Assembly: GCA_001725945.1 (NCBI GenBank)
Contig: LRMT01000291.1
Coordinates: 1-40,191 of the forward strand
Length of the DNA: 40,191 bases
Direction of reading: 5' to 3'
From: Cupriavidus sp. UYMMa02A
GTDB taxonomy: Bacteria; Pseudomonadota; Gammaproteobacteria; Burkholderiales; Burkholderiaceae
Shown here: piece after piece, positions 16,547 to 25,840 of the stretch
Layout of the letters: every line of letters starts with the position of its first letter
Position numbering within the stretch: position 1 is the stretch's first letter
The notes under the pieces: generated by a model
Databases searched by the model: none
Seen by the model: only the letters and a program-made list of their open reading frames with translations
Told to the model about the DNA's origin: nothing
Made by a program: the position numbers and the translations under genes

Positions 16547-16676
16547 TCAGCCAAGGAACACCATCTTGGCGAAGAACCCCAGAAAGAAAACCACCACGAT
16601 CGACAACAGGATCAGCCCGAGGCGCCGGTTGGCTGCCTTGCGTTCTGCCTGCGATGGGTTTTTGTGGAGCCTGCAT
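16547..16676 (-). CDS. Cytochrome oxidase small assembly protein, frameshifted by one extra base
   Basis: ATG 16676 opens MQAPQ; if one T is removed from the run of five at 16659-16663, it continues NPSQAERKAANRRLG, then the helix LILLSIVVVFFLGFFAKMVF and ends LG-stop at 16547. That gives 42 residues: a basic N-terminus, one membrane helix, and the ending FFAKMVFLG. Short proteins of this form sit between ctaD and ctaG in Burkholderiales and are named cytochrome oxidase small assembly protein. As read, the unedited frame runs on without the helix, so automatic callers will miss it. It stops 17 bases before the ctaG start. Confidence 0.7.
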
Positions 16677-16738
16677 CTTGTGTTACCTGCCGGCACGGAA
16701 GGCGGCTGGCGCCCTCCGTGCCTGATTGCGTCCAGTGC

Positions 16739-18346
16739 TTAGCGAACTTGCGGCGGCACTTCAAAGGTGTGGAACGGCGCCGGCGACGGCACGGTCCACT
16801 CCAGACCCTCGGCACCATCCCAGGGCTTGTCCGCGGCCTTCTCGCCACCACGGTACGACGGCAGCACCACGAAGAAGAAGAAGTACACCTGCATCAGGCC
16901 GAAGCCCAGTGCCCCGATCGACGCGACCGCGTTGAAGTCCGCGAACTGGGTCGGGTAGTCGGCATAGCGACGCGGCATGCCGGCCAGGCCCAGGAAGTGC
17001 ATCGGGAAGAAGGTCACGTTGAAGAAGATCAGCGAACCCCAGAAGTGGATCTGGCCGCGGGTTTCGTTGTACATGAAACCGCTCCACTTCGGACCCCAGT
17101 AGTAGAAGCCCGAGAACAGCGCGAACAGCGAGCCGGCCACCAGCACATAGTGGAAGTGCGCCACGATGAAGTAGGTGTCCTGCAGCTGGATGTCGATCGG
17201 GGCCACCGCCGGCATCAGCCCGGTGAAGCCGCCGATGGTGAACACGAAGATAAAGCCGATCGCGAACAGCATCGGGGTCTCGAACGTCATCGAGCCGCGC
17301 CACATGGTGGCGATCCAGTTGAAGATCTTCACGGCCGTGGGCACCGCGATCAGCATGGTCGCGTACATGAAGAACAGCTGGCCCGTCACCGGCATGCCGG
17401 TCGTGAACATGTGGTGCGCCCACACGATGAACGACAGGATGGCGATGGAAGCGGTCGCGTACACCATCGAGCTGTAGCCGAACAGGCGCTTGCGCGCAAA
17501 CGCCGGCACCACGTGCGAGATGATCCCGAATGCCGGCAGGATCATGATGTACACCTCGGGGTGGCCGAAGAACCAGAAGATGTGCTGGTACATCACCGGG
17601 TCGCCACCGCCTGCAGCCGAGAAGAAGCTCGTGCCGAAGTGGCGGTCGGTCAGCACCATGGTGATGGCGCCGGCCAGCACGGGCATCACCGCGATCAGCA
17701 GGTAGGCGGTGATCAGCCAGGTCCAGCAGAACATCGGCATCTTCATCAGCGTCATGCCCGGGGCGCGCATGTTGAGGATGGTCACGATGATGTTGATCGA
17801 GCCCATGATCGACGACGCGCCCATGATGTGCATGGCGAAGATGGCCATGTCCATGCCCGGGCCCATCTGCACCGACAGCGGCGCGTACAGGGTCCAGCCG
17901 GCGGCGGTGGCACCGCCCGGCGCGAAGAACGAACCAGCCAGCAGCAGTGCGGCAGGCGGCAACAGCCAGAAGCTGAAGTTGTTCATGCGCGCGAACGCCA
18001 TGTCGGATGCGCCGACCTGCAGCGGGATCATCCAGTTGGCGAAGCCGACGAAGGCCGGCATGATCGCGCCGAACACCATCACCAGGCCGTGCATGGTGGT
18101 GAACTGGTTGAACAGTTCGGGGCGGAAGAACTGCAGGCCCGGCTCGAACAGCTCCAGGCGGATCAGCAACGCCAGCACGCCGCCGGACAGCAGCATGATG
18201 AACGAGAACAGCAGGTACAGCGTGCCGATGTCCTTGTGGTTGGTGGCGAACAACCAGCGGCGCCAGCCATGCGGGTGATCATGCGCATGGTCGTCGTGCG
18301 CGTGCTCGTGCGGATGGCCGATTGCGTCGGGGGTAGCAGTACTCAT
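16739..18346 (-). CDS. ctaD: Cytochrome c oxidase subunit I
   Basis: Catalytic subunit of the aa3/caa3-type oxidase, 535 residues, intact, about twelve membrane helices. Heme and copper ligands are visible: TTMHGLVMVFG (heme a His), FWFFGHPEVYIMILPAFG (CuB His and cross-linked Tyr), VWAHHMFTTG (two CuB His) and IVAHFHYVLVAG (heme a3 and heme a His). The D-channel region GASDMAFARMNNFSFWLLPP is present. The N-terminus carries a His-rich leader, HPHEHAHDDHAHDHPHGW, before the first helix. The C-terminus (VPSPAPFHTFEVPPQVR) is typical of Burkholderiales. It follows ctaC by 38 bp. Confidence 0.97.
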   Translation of the reverse strand: MSTATPDAIGHPHEHAHDDHAHDHPHGWRRWLFATNHKDIGTLYLLFSFIMLLSGGVLALLIRLELFEPGLQFFRPELFNQFTTMHGLVMVFGAIMPAFVGFANWMIPLQVGASDMAFARMNNFSFWLLPPAALLLAGSFFAPGGATAAGWTLYAPLSVQMGPGMDMAIFAMHIMGASSIMGSINIIVTILNMRAPGMTLMKMPMFCWTWLITAYLLIAVMPVLAGAITMVLTDRHFGTSFFSAAGGGDPVMYQHIFWFFGHPEVYIMILPAFGIISHVVPAFARKRLFGYSSMVYATASIAILSFIVWAHHMFTTGMPVTGQLFFMYATMLIAVPTAVKIFNWIATMWRGSMTFETPMLFAIGFIFVFTIGGFTGLMPAVAPIDIQLQDTYFIVAHFHYVLVAGSLFALFSGFYYWGPKWSGFMYNETRGQIHFWGSLIFFNVTFFPMHFLGLAGMPRRYADYPTQFADFNAVASIGALGFGLMQVYFFFFVVLPSYRGGEKAADKPWDGAEGLEWTVPSPAPFHTFEVPPQVR

Positions 18347-18384
18347 CGCAAATGCTCCTCTAATCCTGTCCTGTCTTCAGCCGG

Positions 18385-19649
18385 TCAGCCTGCGGTGCGG
18401 TTGCCCGCGGTGCTGGCCTGCTTGCTGCCCTGGTCTTTGGCGGGCGTCGCTTCCGCCTTCGGTGCCTCGCCGCCTGCAGCGCCGCCGCCCTCCGGGAACT
18501 TGCCGCGCGGGCATTCACGAAATCGCTGGGCTGGATCACTTCGCCGGTCTTGTTGCTCCAGCTGTTGCGCACATAGGTCATCGCCGCAGCCAGTTCCGTA
18601 TCGGACAGCTGCTTCCACGACGGCATGCCGCCCTTGCCTTCCAGCATGATGTGCATCTGGCCGGCCTTCGGGCCGTTCACGATCTTGGAGCCGTCCAGCG
18701 CCGGGAACGCACCGCCGCCCTTGCCGTTGGGCTGGTGGCAGACCGCGCAGTTGGCGGTGTAAACCTTCTCGCCGCGGACCTTCATCTCGTCCAGCGTCCA
18801 GGTCTTGTTCGGGTCATCGGCCTTGGCGGCCATTTCCTTCTTCTTGCCGTCGACCCACTTGGTGTAGTCGGCGTCGGACACGACGCGCACGACGATCGGC
18901 ATGAACGCGTGTTCCTTGCCGCAGAGTTCCGCGCACTGGCCGCGGTACACGCCGACCTTCTCGGCCTTGAACCACGTGTCGCGCACGAAGCCGGGGATCG
19001 CATCCTGCTTGACGCCGAAGGCCGGGATCATCCACGCGTGGATCACGTCATTGGCGGTGGTGACGATGCGCACCTTCTTGTTCACGGGCACCACCAGCTC
19101 GTTGTCCACCTCCATCAAGTAGGTGTTGGACTTGGGCGCCTCGTTGTTGATCTGTTCGCGCGGGGTGGTCAGCGTCGACACGAAGGAAATGCCTTCGCCT
19201 TCGCCCTTCAGGTAGTCGTAACCCCACTTCCACTGGTAGCCGGTGGCCTTGATGGTGACGTCGGAGTTGGTGGTGTCCTTCATGGCCACCACGGTCTTGG
19301 TCGCCGGCAGCGCCATGGCGATCACGATCAGGAACGGGACGATGGTCCAGATCACTTCGACCGTGATGCTTTCATGGAAGGAGGCGGGCTTGGAACCCTT
19401 CGCCTTGCGGTGCGTGAACACGGAATAGAACATCACGCCGAACACCGCGACGAAGATCACCGTGCAGATGATCAGCATCATCCAGTTCAGCCAGTGAATC
19501 TGCTCGGCGATCTTGGTGACCGGCTCGGTCAGGTTCAGCTGACGCACGGCGGGACCGCCGGGCATGTCACTGACCGCCAGGGCCGCCTGGCTGGCAAGCA
19601 GGGATGCGCTCGCCAGACAAACTGCGGATGCCTTCTTCCACATTTTCAT
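18385..19649 (-). CDS. ctaC: Cytochrome c oxidase subunit II with fused cytochrome c domain, one frameshift
   Basis: Electron-entry subunit. MKMWKKASAVCLASASLLAS is a signal peptide; two membrane helices follow (WLNWMMLIICTVIFVAVFG and VIWTIVPFLIVIAMALPAT). The CuA domain has YQWKWGYDY, VIHAWMIPAFGVKQDA and GQCAELCGKEHAFMP (Cys, Glu, Cys, His, Met ligands). A class I cytochrome c domain follows, with CAVCH near residue 310 and GGMPSW as the Met ligand region. This fusion defines the enzyme as caa3-like. After DFVNARA one base is missing near 18507; the repaired tail is an Ala/Gly/Lys-rich extension ending GNRTAG at 18385. Unrepaired, the frame runs to 18360. Confidence 0.95.
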
Positions 19650-19708
19650 TTGTTATCTACCCAATTTACAGATTCAAATCTGCCCCCCGCCTCCGCCCCC
19701 GCCACCTC

Positions 19709-20218
19709 TCAGAGGCGGCGCAGGGCCGCTGCGAGCTCCTGGGCGAACTTGCGCCGCTTGTTCAGGTCCAGATAGCACCCCACCTGCACAACGCGCTTGC
19801 CCGAGCGCAGCGTCACCAGCGCACCGGACGATTCCCCCAGTTCGACCCGCACCCAGTGCGGGTTGAATTCCTGGCGCGTCAACCGCTGCGCACTGGCTGT
19901 CTCCACGACCAGCACGCCGTCGTTAATGCTGACACGCTCATAGTCCGTCGCATGGCGCGCATACACAAGCAGAGCAATCCCCAGTCCAAGCAGGTCCAGG
20001 CCGGCAAATGGCAGCACGAGCCAGGACCCTTGCACCGCGAAAAACAACGCGATAGCAAGCGAGACAGTGAAGATCGAGAGGTAAAACCAGCCAACCTGGC
20101 GTGGAGAAAGCGAGCAATTCCGCTTCATCAGCCAGTCGTGGGGCGCGGGGGGAGGTCCGTCGAGATTTCCGCCGGAGTCACCACTTGCCGTCTGGAGTGC
20201 GATACCCAAGTCTTGCAT
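19709..20218 (-). CDS. DUF2244 membrane protein
   Basis: A 169-residue intact protein, first gene of the ctaC-ctaE run on the minus strand. It opens MQDLGIALQTASGD, has a soluble stretch, then two closely spaced hydrophobic segments (VGWFYLSIFTVSLAIALFFA and WLVLPFAGLDLLGLGIALLV). A C-terminal soluble part follows (ERVSINDGVLVVETASAQR, FNPHWVRVELGES, KRRKFAQELAAALRRL). This two-helix plus beta domain layout fits DUF2244 proteins, commonly found beside cytochrome oxidase genes. Function unknown. ATG 20218 is one of several possible starts; the frame is open to 20362, but the predicted promoter at 20334-20362 argues for a downstream start. Confidence 0.75.
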   Translation of the reverse strand: MQDLGIALQTASGDSGGNLDGPPPAPHDWLMKRNCSLSPRQVGWFYLSIFTVSLAIALFFAVQGSWLVLPFAGLDLLGLGIALLVYARHATDYERVSINDGVLVVETASAQRLTRQEFNPHWVRVELGESSGALVTLRSGKRVVQVGCYLDLNKRRKFAQELAAALRRL

Positions 20219-20333
20219 CGCCAAACCCACTCTGCATCGGATGCACACCCGGGACGATTGCGCCCTGAGTGCACCGTGCGAGTGCAACTCCAGGACGTTC
20301 TTGTGCCAGGGGACCACTGCGACAAACTGGCGC

Positions 20334-20362
20334 ATTATAGGGCGCTTCGCATACACGGACAA
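20334..20362 (-). promoter_or_regulatory. Sigma-70 promoter for the DUF2244-ctaCDGE run
   Basis: On the minus strand, TTGTCC (20362-20357), a 17-bp spacer and a perfect TATAAT (20339-20334) give a good vegetative promoter. Transcription would start near 20327, leaving a leader of about 110 bases before DUF2244. No other minus-strand promoter as good was seen between 19650 and 20511. Confidence 0.65.
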
Positions 20363-20511
20363 GGCCGCACATTGACCAAGGTGCTTGCACGCCTTAAGTA
20401 TTTATGCTTGGCGACCACCAATGGAATCGCCCGCCAGGCCAGTGCCGGCGCGGCTTCACGGGCGATCGGCCGGTCCTTTCTTTACGCCGAAGTCAATACA
20501 GTCATAACCGC

Positions 20512-21457
20512 TCAGCGCCGTGGCCGGGCCCGGCCGATCTTGTCGAGCGGCACGACCGCGCGGCCCAGTTCGTCTACCTGCTGTGCACCGCGCGGGGGCA
20601 GTTTCCACGCGTGGCCGTAGACGATCTCGAAGGTCAGCGGAATCACGCCGTCGGCATTGCGCCGGCGCGCCAGCGCCACGCAGACCGCCTGGTGCCAGCG
20701 TCGGCCATGCAGGCCGGCACGGCGCAGGGCCGGATGCGCGCGCAGGCCGCCGAAGGCTGCACCTCGCGCAGCAGGGTCTCGGGCGATTCGTAGGTCACGG
20801 TCACCGTTTCCATATCCATCACCGGCGTGGACCAGCCGCTGTGGACCAGCATGTCGCCGATGTCGTGCATGTCGACAAAGCGCAACGTGTGGGTCGCGGT
20901 ATCGACCTCCTCGAACGCCGCGCGCAGTTCGCGCAGCGTGTCGGGCCCGAACAACGAAAACATCACCAGGCCGTCGTCGCGCGTAACGCGGTGCCATTCG
21001 GGGAATACCCGATGCGGCTCCGGATGCCAGTGCAGCGCCAGGTTGGACCACAGCAGATCGAAGCTGCCGGGCGCAAAAGGCAGTGTGGCAAGATCGCCCT
21101 GGACCAGGTCGAACAGCGGACGCTTGCCGAGCAGGCGGCGACCCAGCCCGGCCGCCGCTGCGGATCGCGCTGGCCGGCTTCGGCCAGCATCGCCCCGGAA
21201 ATATCGAGACCGGCGATCTGCGCATCGGGAAAGCGCGCGCGCAGGCCCGCCAGGCCCTGGCCGTGCCCGCAGCCAATATCGAGCGCGCGCTGCGGCGACA
21301 GCCGGACCACTTCCATGCGCTCCTGCATGCGGCGGCCGATTTCGCCGAGCAGGAAATCGAGCTGGCCAAACGCGGCGCTGCGCCGGTCGAAAGCGAGCCG
21401 GGTCAGCCGTGTGGGCGGCAGGAAGGCATCGGGAGAATCGGCGGCATGCAGGGACAC
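20512..21457 (-). CDS. BioC-like SAM-dependent methyltransferase, two frameshifts
   Basis: Class I methyltransferase resembling BioC, which methylates malonyl-ACP at the start of biotin synthesis. The opening VSLHAADSPDAFLPPTRLTR (GTG 21457) leads to AFDRRSAAFGQLDFLLGEIGRRM and the SAM motif ALDIGCGHGQGLAGLRARFP. Breaks near 21146 and 20757 (one base lost at each) separate three pieces. The middle piece has RPLFDLVQGDLATLPFAPGS, FDLLWSNLALHWHPEP and GLVMFSLFGPDTLRELR. The last has LRAHPALRRAGLHGRRWHQA and EIVYGHAWKLPPRGAQ. Start uncertain: an ATG in frame at 21511 is possible. No other biotin genes are here, and it is divergent from comF, so the biotin role is by family only. Confidence 0.75.
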
Positions 21458-21604
21458 GGGAAAACCAGGCAACAGGAAAACAAGGAAGCTGCGGCAACAC
21501 TTGCCGCGCATGGCGGCCGCACCTCATGGCGGGCGGCCGGACGGCAAGTATACGCGCGCGCCGCGAAAGCCGCCGGGCAGGCCCGCGCGCTAGCACGCGC
21601 GCTG

Positions 21605-22270
21605 ATGCCATGCTCATGTGCGCTGTGCGGCGTCGTGCAGGACCAGGTGGTGTGTCGGGACTGCGCCAATGAGCTGCTGTATCCGGTATCGCGCTGCCCT
21701 GTCTGCGCGATGGGCGTCGCGCCCGGCCAGCCGTGCATGGCGTGCGCGCAGCACCGGCCCGCGTTCGACCAGGCGTTCACGCTGGGCGACTATGCGTTCC
21801 CGCAGGATTCGCTGGTCCTGGCCCTGAAGTACGGCAAGGTGCTGCCGCTGGCCGGCTGGCTGGCCACGGCGCTCGCGCACCGCGTGCAGGCTGCGTTCCA
21901 GGCGGGGGCGGCACAGCCGGATCTGCTGGCTCCCATTCCGCTGTCGCCGCAGCGGCTCGCCGCGCGTGGCTTCAACCAGGCCTGGGAGATCGCCCGGCCG
22001 CTTGCGCGCCACCTCGGCATCGCCAGCGACCCGGTACTGCTGGAGCGCCCGCGCGACATCGCCACCCAACACTTGCTGGACCTGGCCCAACGCCAGATGA
22101 ACGTGCGCGGCGCGTTTCGCATGGCTCGCCCTCAGCCGCTTGCGGGCATGCATGTGGGGCTGGTCGATGATGTCATGACGACGGGCGCTACGCTGGACGA
22201 AGCGGCGCGCACGCTGAAGTCGCACGGCGCGGCGCGCGTCAGCGTGATCGTTGCGCTGCGTACACCGTGA
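21605..22270 (+). CDS. comF: ComF family protein (phosphoribosyltransferase-like)
   Basis: ComF/GntX-type protein linked to DNA uptake in competent bacteria. The N-terminal zinc-binding part has several Cys pairs: CSCALCG, CRDC, CPVC and CMAC. A linker, FDQAFTLGDYAFPQDSLVLALKYGK, is followed by the phosphoribosyltransferase domain with LAPIPLSPQRLAARGFNQA and the PRPP loop VGLVDDVMTTGATLDEAA. About 221 residues from ATG 21605, close to the family norm. The frame is open far upstream without another convincing start and no clear ribosome site is seen, so the true start may be a non-ATG codon a little upstream. Confidence 0.85.
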   Translation: MPCSCALCGVVQDQVVCRDCANELLYPVSRCPVCAMGVAPGQPCMACAQHRPAFDQAFTLGDYAFPQDSLVLALKYGKVLPLAGWLATALAHRVQAAFQAGAAQPDLLAPIPLSPQRLAARGFNQAWEIARPLARHLGIASDPVLLERPRDIATQHLLDLAQRQMNVRGAFRMARPQPLAGMHVGLVDDVMTTGATLDEAARTLKSHGAARVSVIVALRTP

Positions 22271-22384
22271 TAGCCCGATAGCGTCACGATAAACGGCGGA
22301 TGACAGCGCCGCAGTCACGCGGTAAGCTGCGCACCGTTTTTGATGCCGGGGCCGAACCGCCCCGCCCTGCCAAGGAAATCCACC

Positions 22385-22855
22385 ATGTTTCACGTCGTTC
22401 TGGTCGAACCGGAGATCCCGCCCAACACCGGCAATGTGATCCGGCTATGCGCCAATACCGGCGCGCAATTGCACCTGGTGAAGCCATTGGGATTTCCGCT
22501 CGAAGACGCCCGCATGCGGCGCGCGGGGCTCGACTATCACGAATACGCGACCATGCGCGTGCATGAAAACTGGGACGCGCTGATGGCCAGCGAACAGCCC
22601 GACCCGGCGCGCATGTTCGCGCTGACCACGCATGGCTCGACGCCGTTCGGGGAGGTTAGCTTCCGGCCCGGCGACTGGTTCGTGTTCGGCTCGGAAACGC
22701 GCGGACTCGCGCCCGAGCGGCGCGAATCGTTCCCGCCCTCGCAGCGCATCCGCCTGCCGATGCGGCCCAACAACCGCAGCCTGAATCTGTCGAACACCGT
22801 CGCGGTGGTCGTGTTCGAGGCGTGGCGCCAGAACGGTTTTGCCGGCGGTAGCTAA
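22385..22855 (+). CDS. trmL: tRNA (cytidine(34)-2'-O)-methyltransferase
   Basis: SPOUT-class enzyme that 2'-O-methylates the wobble base of tRNA-Leu species. 156 residues, intact. Motifs: MFHVVLVEPEIPPNTGNVIR at the start, RLCANTGAQLHLVKPLGF, WFVFGSETRGLAPE (motif 2) and LPMRPNNRSLNLSNTVAVVV (motif 3 of the knotted SAM site, split from VFEAWRQNGF). ATG 22385 matches the family opening; the frame is open upstream but unlike the family. It lies 114 bp after comF on the same strand. Confidence 0.93.
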   Translation: MFHVVLVEPEIPPNTGNVIRLCANTGAQLHLVKPLGFPLEDARMRRAGLDYHEYATMRVHENWDALMASEQPDPARMFALTTHGSTPFGEVSFRPGDWFVFGSETRGLAPERRESFPPSQRIRLPMRPNNRSLNLSNTVAVVVFEAWRQNGFAGGS

Positions 22856-22863
22856 TCGCTGGT

Positions 22864-22990
22864 TTGCTCCCCTCTCCCGCCTGCGGGAGAGGGGCTGGGG
22901 GAGAGGGCAGGCACTGGCATACCGACACACTTCGCTCGTCGATACGCCGACCCTCTCCCCAACCCTCTCCCGCAAGCGGGAGAGGGAGCA
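22864..22990. repeat. REP-like inverted pair
   Basis: Two copies of a palindromic unit in opposite orientation. Copy 1 (22865-22910) contains CCCTCTCCCGC-CTGC-GGGAGAGGGG followed by a GGGGGAGAGGG tail. Copy 2 (22950-22990) is its reverse complement with small changes: a CCCTCTCCCCAA head, then CCCTCTCCCGCAAGCGGGAG. About 39 bases separate them. The arrangement (hairpin, tail, spacer, mirrored hairpin) is that of REP doublets (BIME-like). It follows trmL and precedes a convergent gene end. No REP-associated transposase is in the window. Confidence 0.8.
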
Positions 22991-23049
22991 CGCAATCTGG
23001 AACTAAGAAGGACACAGCGCTGCAACTTCTTGTCAGCAGGTCTGCGCCA

Positions 23050-24035
23050 CTACTCCGGCTGCACGCCCGCGGCTCGGATCACCTTGTCCCAGCGCACCTT
23101 CTCGCTCACCATGGTCTGGCGCAGCGATGCCGGCGCCGTGCCGGCCGGTACGAAATACTGCGCACGCATTTTCTCGCGCACGTCGGCGCTGCCGATGATG
23201 GCGACGAGTTCCCGGTAGAGCCGGTCGATGATCGCTGGCGGCGTGCCCGCCGGCGCCAGCACCGCCTGCCAGGAAATCGCTTCAAACCCCGGATAGCCGG
23301 ATTCGGCGACGGTCGGCACCGACGGCAGCACCGCCGTGCGGCCCGTCGTGGTCACCGCCAGGATGCGCAGCTGCCCGCGTTGACGAGCGGCATCGCAATG
23401 GCTGGCACCATGAAGCCCGCCTGGATCTGTCCGCCCACCATCGCCGTAGTGACCTGCGGGAAGCCCGGATATGGCACGTGCTGCAGGTCGATGCCGGCCA
23501 TGGCCTTGAGCTGCTCCATCGCCAGATGCGCGGCGCTGCCATTGCCGACCGAACCGTAGTTCAATGTGCCGGCCTTTGCTTTCGCCAGTGCCACGAACTC
23601 GCGCACATTGTGCACAGGCAGCCGTGCATCGACGACCAGCACATTGGGCGATGTCGCTACCAGCGTGACCGGGGCAAGCTGGCGGAACGGGTCATAGTTC
23701 AGGTTGCGCGACAGCGATGGCGCCGTCACCAGCGGCCCGTTGATCGTGAACAGCAGCGTGTAGCCATCGGGCGCGGCCTTGGCCACCATGCCCGTGCCGA
23801 TATTGCCGCCAGCGCCGGGGCGATTTTCCACCACGACCGGCTGGCCCAGTGTCGCCGCAAGCTTTTCCGTGAGCAGGCGCGCGATCAGGTCGGGCGACGA
23901 CCCCGCCGGGAACGGCACCACCATGCGCAGCGGCCGGGACGGCCAGTTGTCGGGCTTGTCGGCCCAGGCAGGGGAAACGGCGCCAGCAGCGCAGGCGCTG
24001 GCAAGCGCCATCAGCGCGTAGCGGCGGGAAGTCAT
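23050..24035 (-). CDS. Bug-family tripartite tricarboxylate transporter binding protein, one frameshift
   Basis: Periplasmic solute-binding protein of the TctC/Bug family, greatly expanded in Cupriavidus and Bordetella. The signal peptide is MTSRRYALMALASACAAGAV (twin-Arg-containing but otherwise Sec-like). The mature protein starts WPSRPLRMVVPFPAGSSPDL and has the family loops ENRPGAGGNIGTGMVAKAAP and GYTLLFTINGPLVTAPSL, then LNYGSVGNGSAAHLAMEQLK and VPYPGFPQVTTAMVGGQIQA. A base is missing near 23371, after PLVNAG; the rest continues VTTTGRTAVLPSVPTVAESG and ends RAAGVQPE. No tctA/tctB permease genes are adjacent, so it is an orphan and its ligand is unknown. Confidence 0.87.
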
Positions 24036-24068
24036 GCGGGAATGGGTAGCAGACAGACTGAAAAGGGG

Positions 24069-25081
24069 CTATTCGTCGCGCGCGTCGCGCTGCAGGAGCT
24101 GCGCCACGGCATCGGCGGCACTCAGGCCCTCGAACAGCACCGCGCACACGGCGCGCGTGATTGGCATCTCGACCTTGTGGGCAGCGGCCAGCGCGGCCAC
24201 GGCCTGCGCGCAGCGCACGCCTTCGGCAACATGGCCAAGACCCGCGAGGATCTGCTCCAGGCTTTGCCCGGCCGCCAGTTGCTGGCCGACCTTGCGGTTG
24301 CGCGACAGGTCGCCGGTGGCGGTCAGAATCAGGTCGCCCACGCCGGCCAGGCCCATGAAGGTCTCGGCACGTCCGCCAAGCGCCAGGCCCAGCCGCGTCA
24401 TCTCTGCCAGGCCGCGCGTCACCAGCGCGCGCGCGCGTTGAGGCCGAGGCCCAGGCCATCGCTCGCGCCCGTGGCGATCGCCAGCACGTTCTTCACCGCG
24501 CCGCCGACCTCGACGCCGGTCAGGTCGTCGCAACCGTAGATGCGCATGGCGTGGTGGTGGAAGGCGGCCTGTGCGCAATCGGCCAGCGCTGGCACGCTGC
24601 CCGCGACCGTGAGCGCGCACGGCAGGCCGAGCGCCACTTCACGGGCGAAGCTCGGGCCGGTCAGCACGCCGTATTCGAAACCACTTGTGCGTCCGGCGGC
24701 GTCGAGCTCCTCGCGCACCATCTGGTGCGGCAGCGCGTGCGTGCCGGCTTCAAAGCCCTTGCACAGCCACAGCATGCGGACATGACCATCGCCACTGGCG
24801 AGCCGGCGCGTCATCTCGCGCAGGCCCGAGACTGGCGTGGCCACCACCACCAACCCGTCGGGGTCGTCAGCCGCATGGCTGACCGCGCGCTCGAAATCGG
24901 CTTCCACCTCCAGCCGCGCCGACAGCTGTACGCCGGGCAGATAGGCCTCGTTGCAGCCGCTTGCCGCCATGGCGGCAAGCTGGGCGGAATCGCGCCCCCA
25001 TAGCACCACGTCATGGTTGGCGGCAGCGTGGCTGGCGAGTGCGGTGCCCCAGGCACCCGCACCGAGAAAGGTCAGTTTCAT
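24069..25081 (-). CDS. gpsA: Glycerol-3-phosphate dehydrogenase [NAD(P)+], one frameshift
   Basis: Reduces dihydroxyacetone phosphate to sn-glycerol-3-phosphate for phospholipid synthesis. Start ATG 25081: MKLTFLGAGAWGTALASHAA holds the GxGxxG NAD-binding motif. VVVATPVSGLREM, MLWLCKGFEAGTHALPHQM and GVLTGPSFAREVALGLPCAL precede the catalytic Lys in VEVGGAVKNVLAIATGASDG. The frame breaks within a CG-repeat near 24424-24438 (GLGLNARA) and continues LVTRGLAEMTRLGLALGGR, ETFMGLAGVGDLILTATGDL and SRNRKVGQQLA. The total, about 337 residues, is normal. It lies 110 bp downstream of secB on the same strand, a common pairing in proteobacteria. Confidence 0.93.
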
Positions 25082-25191
25082 GGCGGCTCGAACGGTGGAT
25101 CGGCGCAATCGATGGTAATCCGGCGCGCGGGCCCCGGAAAGGCAAAACGGGGCCGCAGCCCCGTTTCGTCAGGCCGTGCGGGACGGCCGGA

Positions 25192-25711
25192 TCAGTGGCG
25201 AGCCTGGCTGCCGTCAGGCATCACGATGCCGCTGTTGCCGCCGCCGGCGGTCTGCGCTTTCTTCCATGGCGGCCTGCAGGCGCTGTTCGTACAGGGCCTG
25301 GAAGTTGATTTCCGACAGATGGATGGCCTGGAAGCCCGCACGCGTGATGATGTCGGCGATATTGCCGCGCAGGTACGGGTACAGGATGGTCGGGCAGGCA
25401 ATGCCCAGCAGCGGGTCAAGCTGCTCGACCGGCACGTTGCGGATGTCGAAGATGCCGGCCTGATGCGCTTCCACGAGGAAGGCGACCTTTTCCTGGACCT
25501 TGGTCGTCACGGTACCCGTCACCACCACTTCGAAGATGCCTTCCTGGAGTTGCGATGCGGCCACGTTGACCTGCACTTCAACCGACGGGGCTTCCGATTC
25601 CAGGAAGATGCCCGGCGAATTCGGCTGCTCCAGCGACATGTCCTTGAGGTACACGCGCTGGATGTTGAAGAAGGGTTGATCTTCCTGCTGGGTGTTTTGC
25701 TGGTCGCTCAT
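25192..25711 (-). CDS. secB: Protein-export chaperone SecB, one extra base near the end
   Basis: Tetrameric cytoplasmic chaperone that keeps preproteins unfolded and hands them to SecA. ATG 25711: MSDQQNTQQEDQPFFNIQRV, then YLKDMSLEQPNSPGIF, NVAASQLQEGIFEVVVTGTV, AFLVEAHQAGIFDIRNVP and the highly conserved LGIACPTILYPYLRGNIADI. After LQAAMEE an extra A (T-run at 25258-25260 on the plus strand) shifts the frame. Removing it gives the expected acidic/Gly tail with AQTAGGGNSGIVMPDGSQAR and a stop at 25192. About 172 residues in total. grxC lies upstream on the same strand, gpsA downstream. Confidence 0.93.
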
Positions 25712-25840
25712 GAAAGGCTTCCGGGATGGGCGTTGGGCGCGGCGGCCGTTGCGGCACGAGCCTGCGCCCGGTTGGAAAACGCATATGGTACATGACGCGG
25801 GTACCAATATCACCGCGCGGGGACAGCCGGGACAGTCCGC

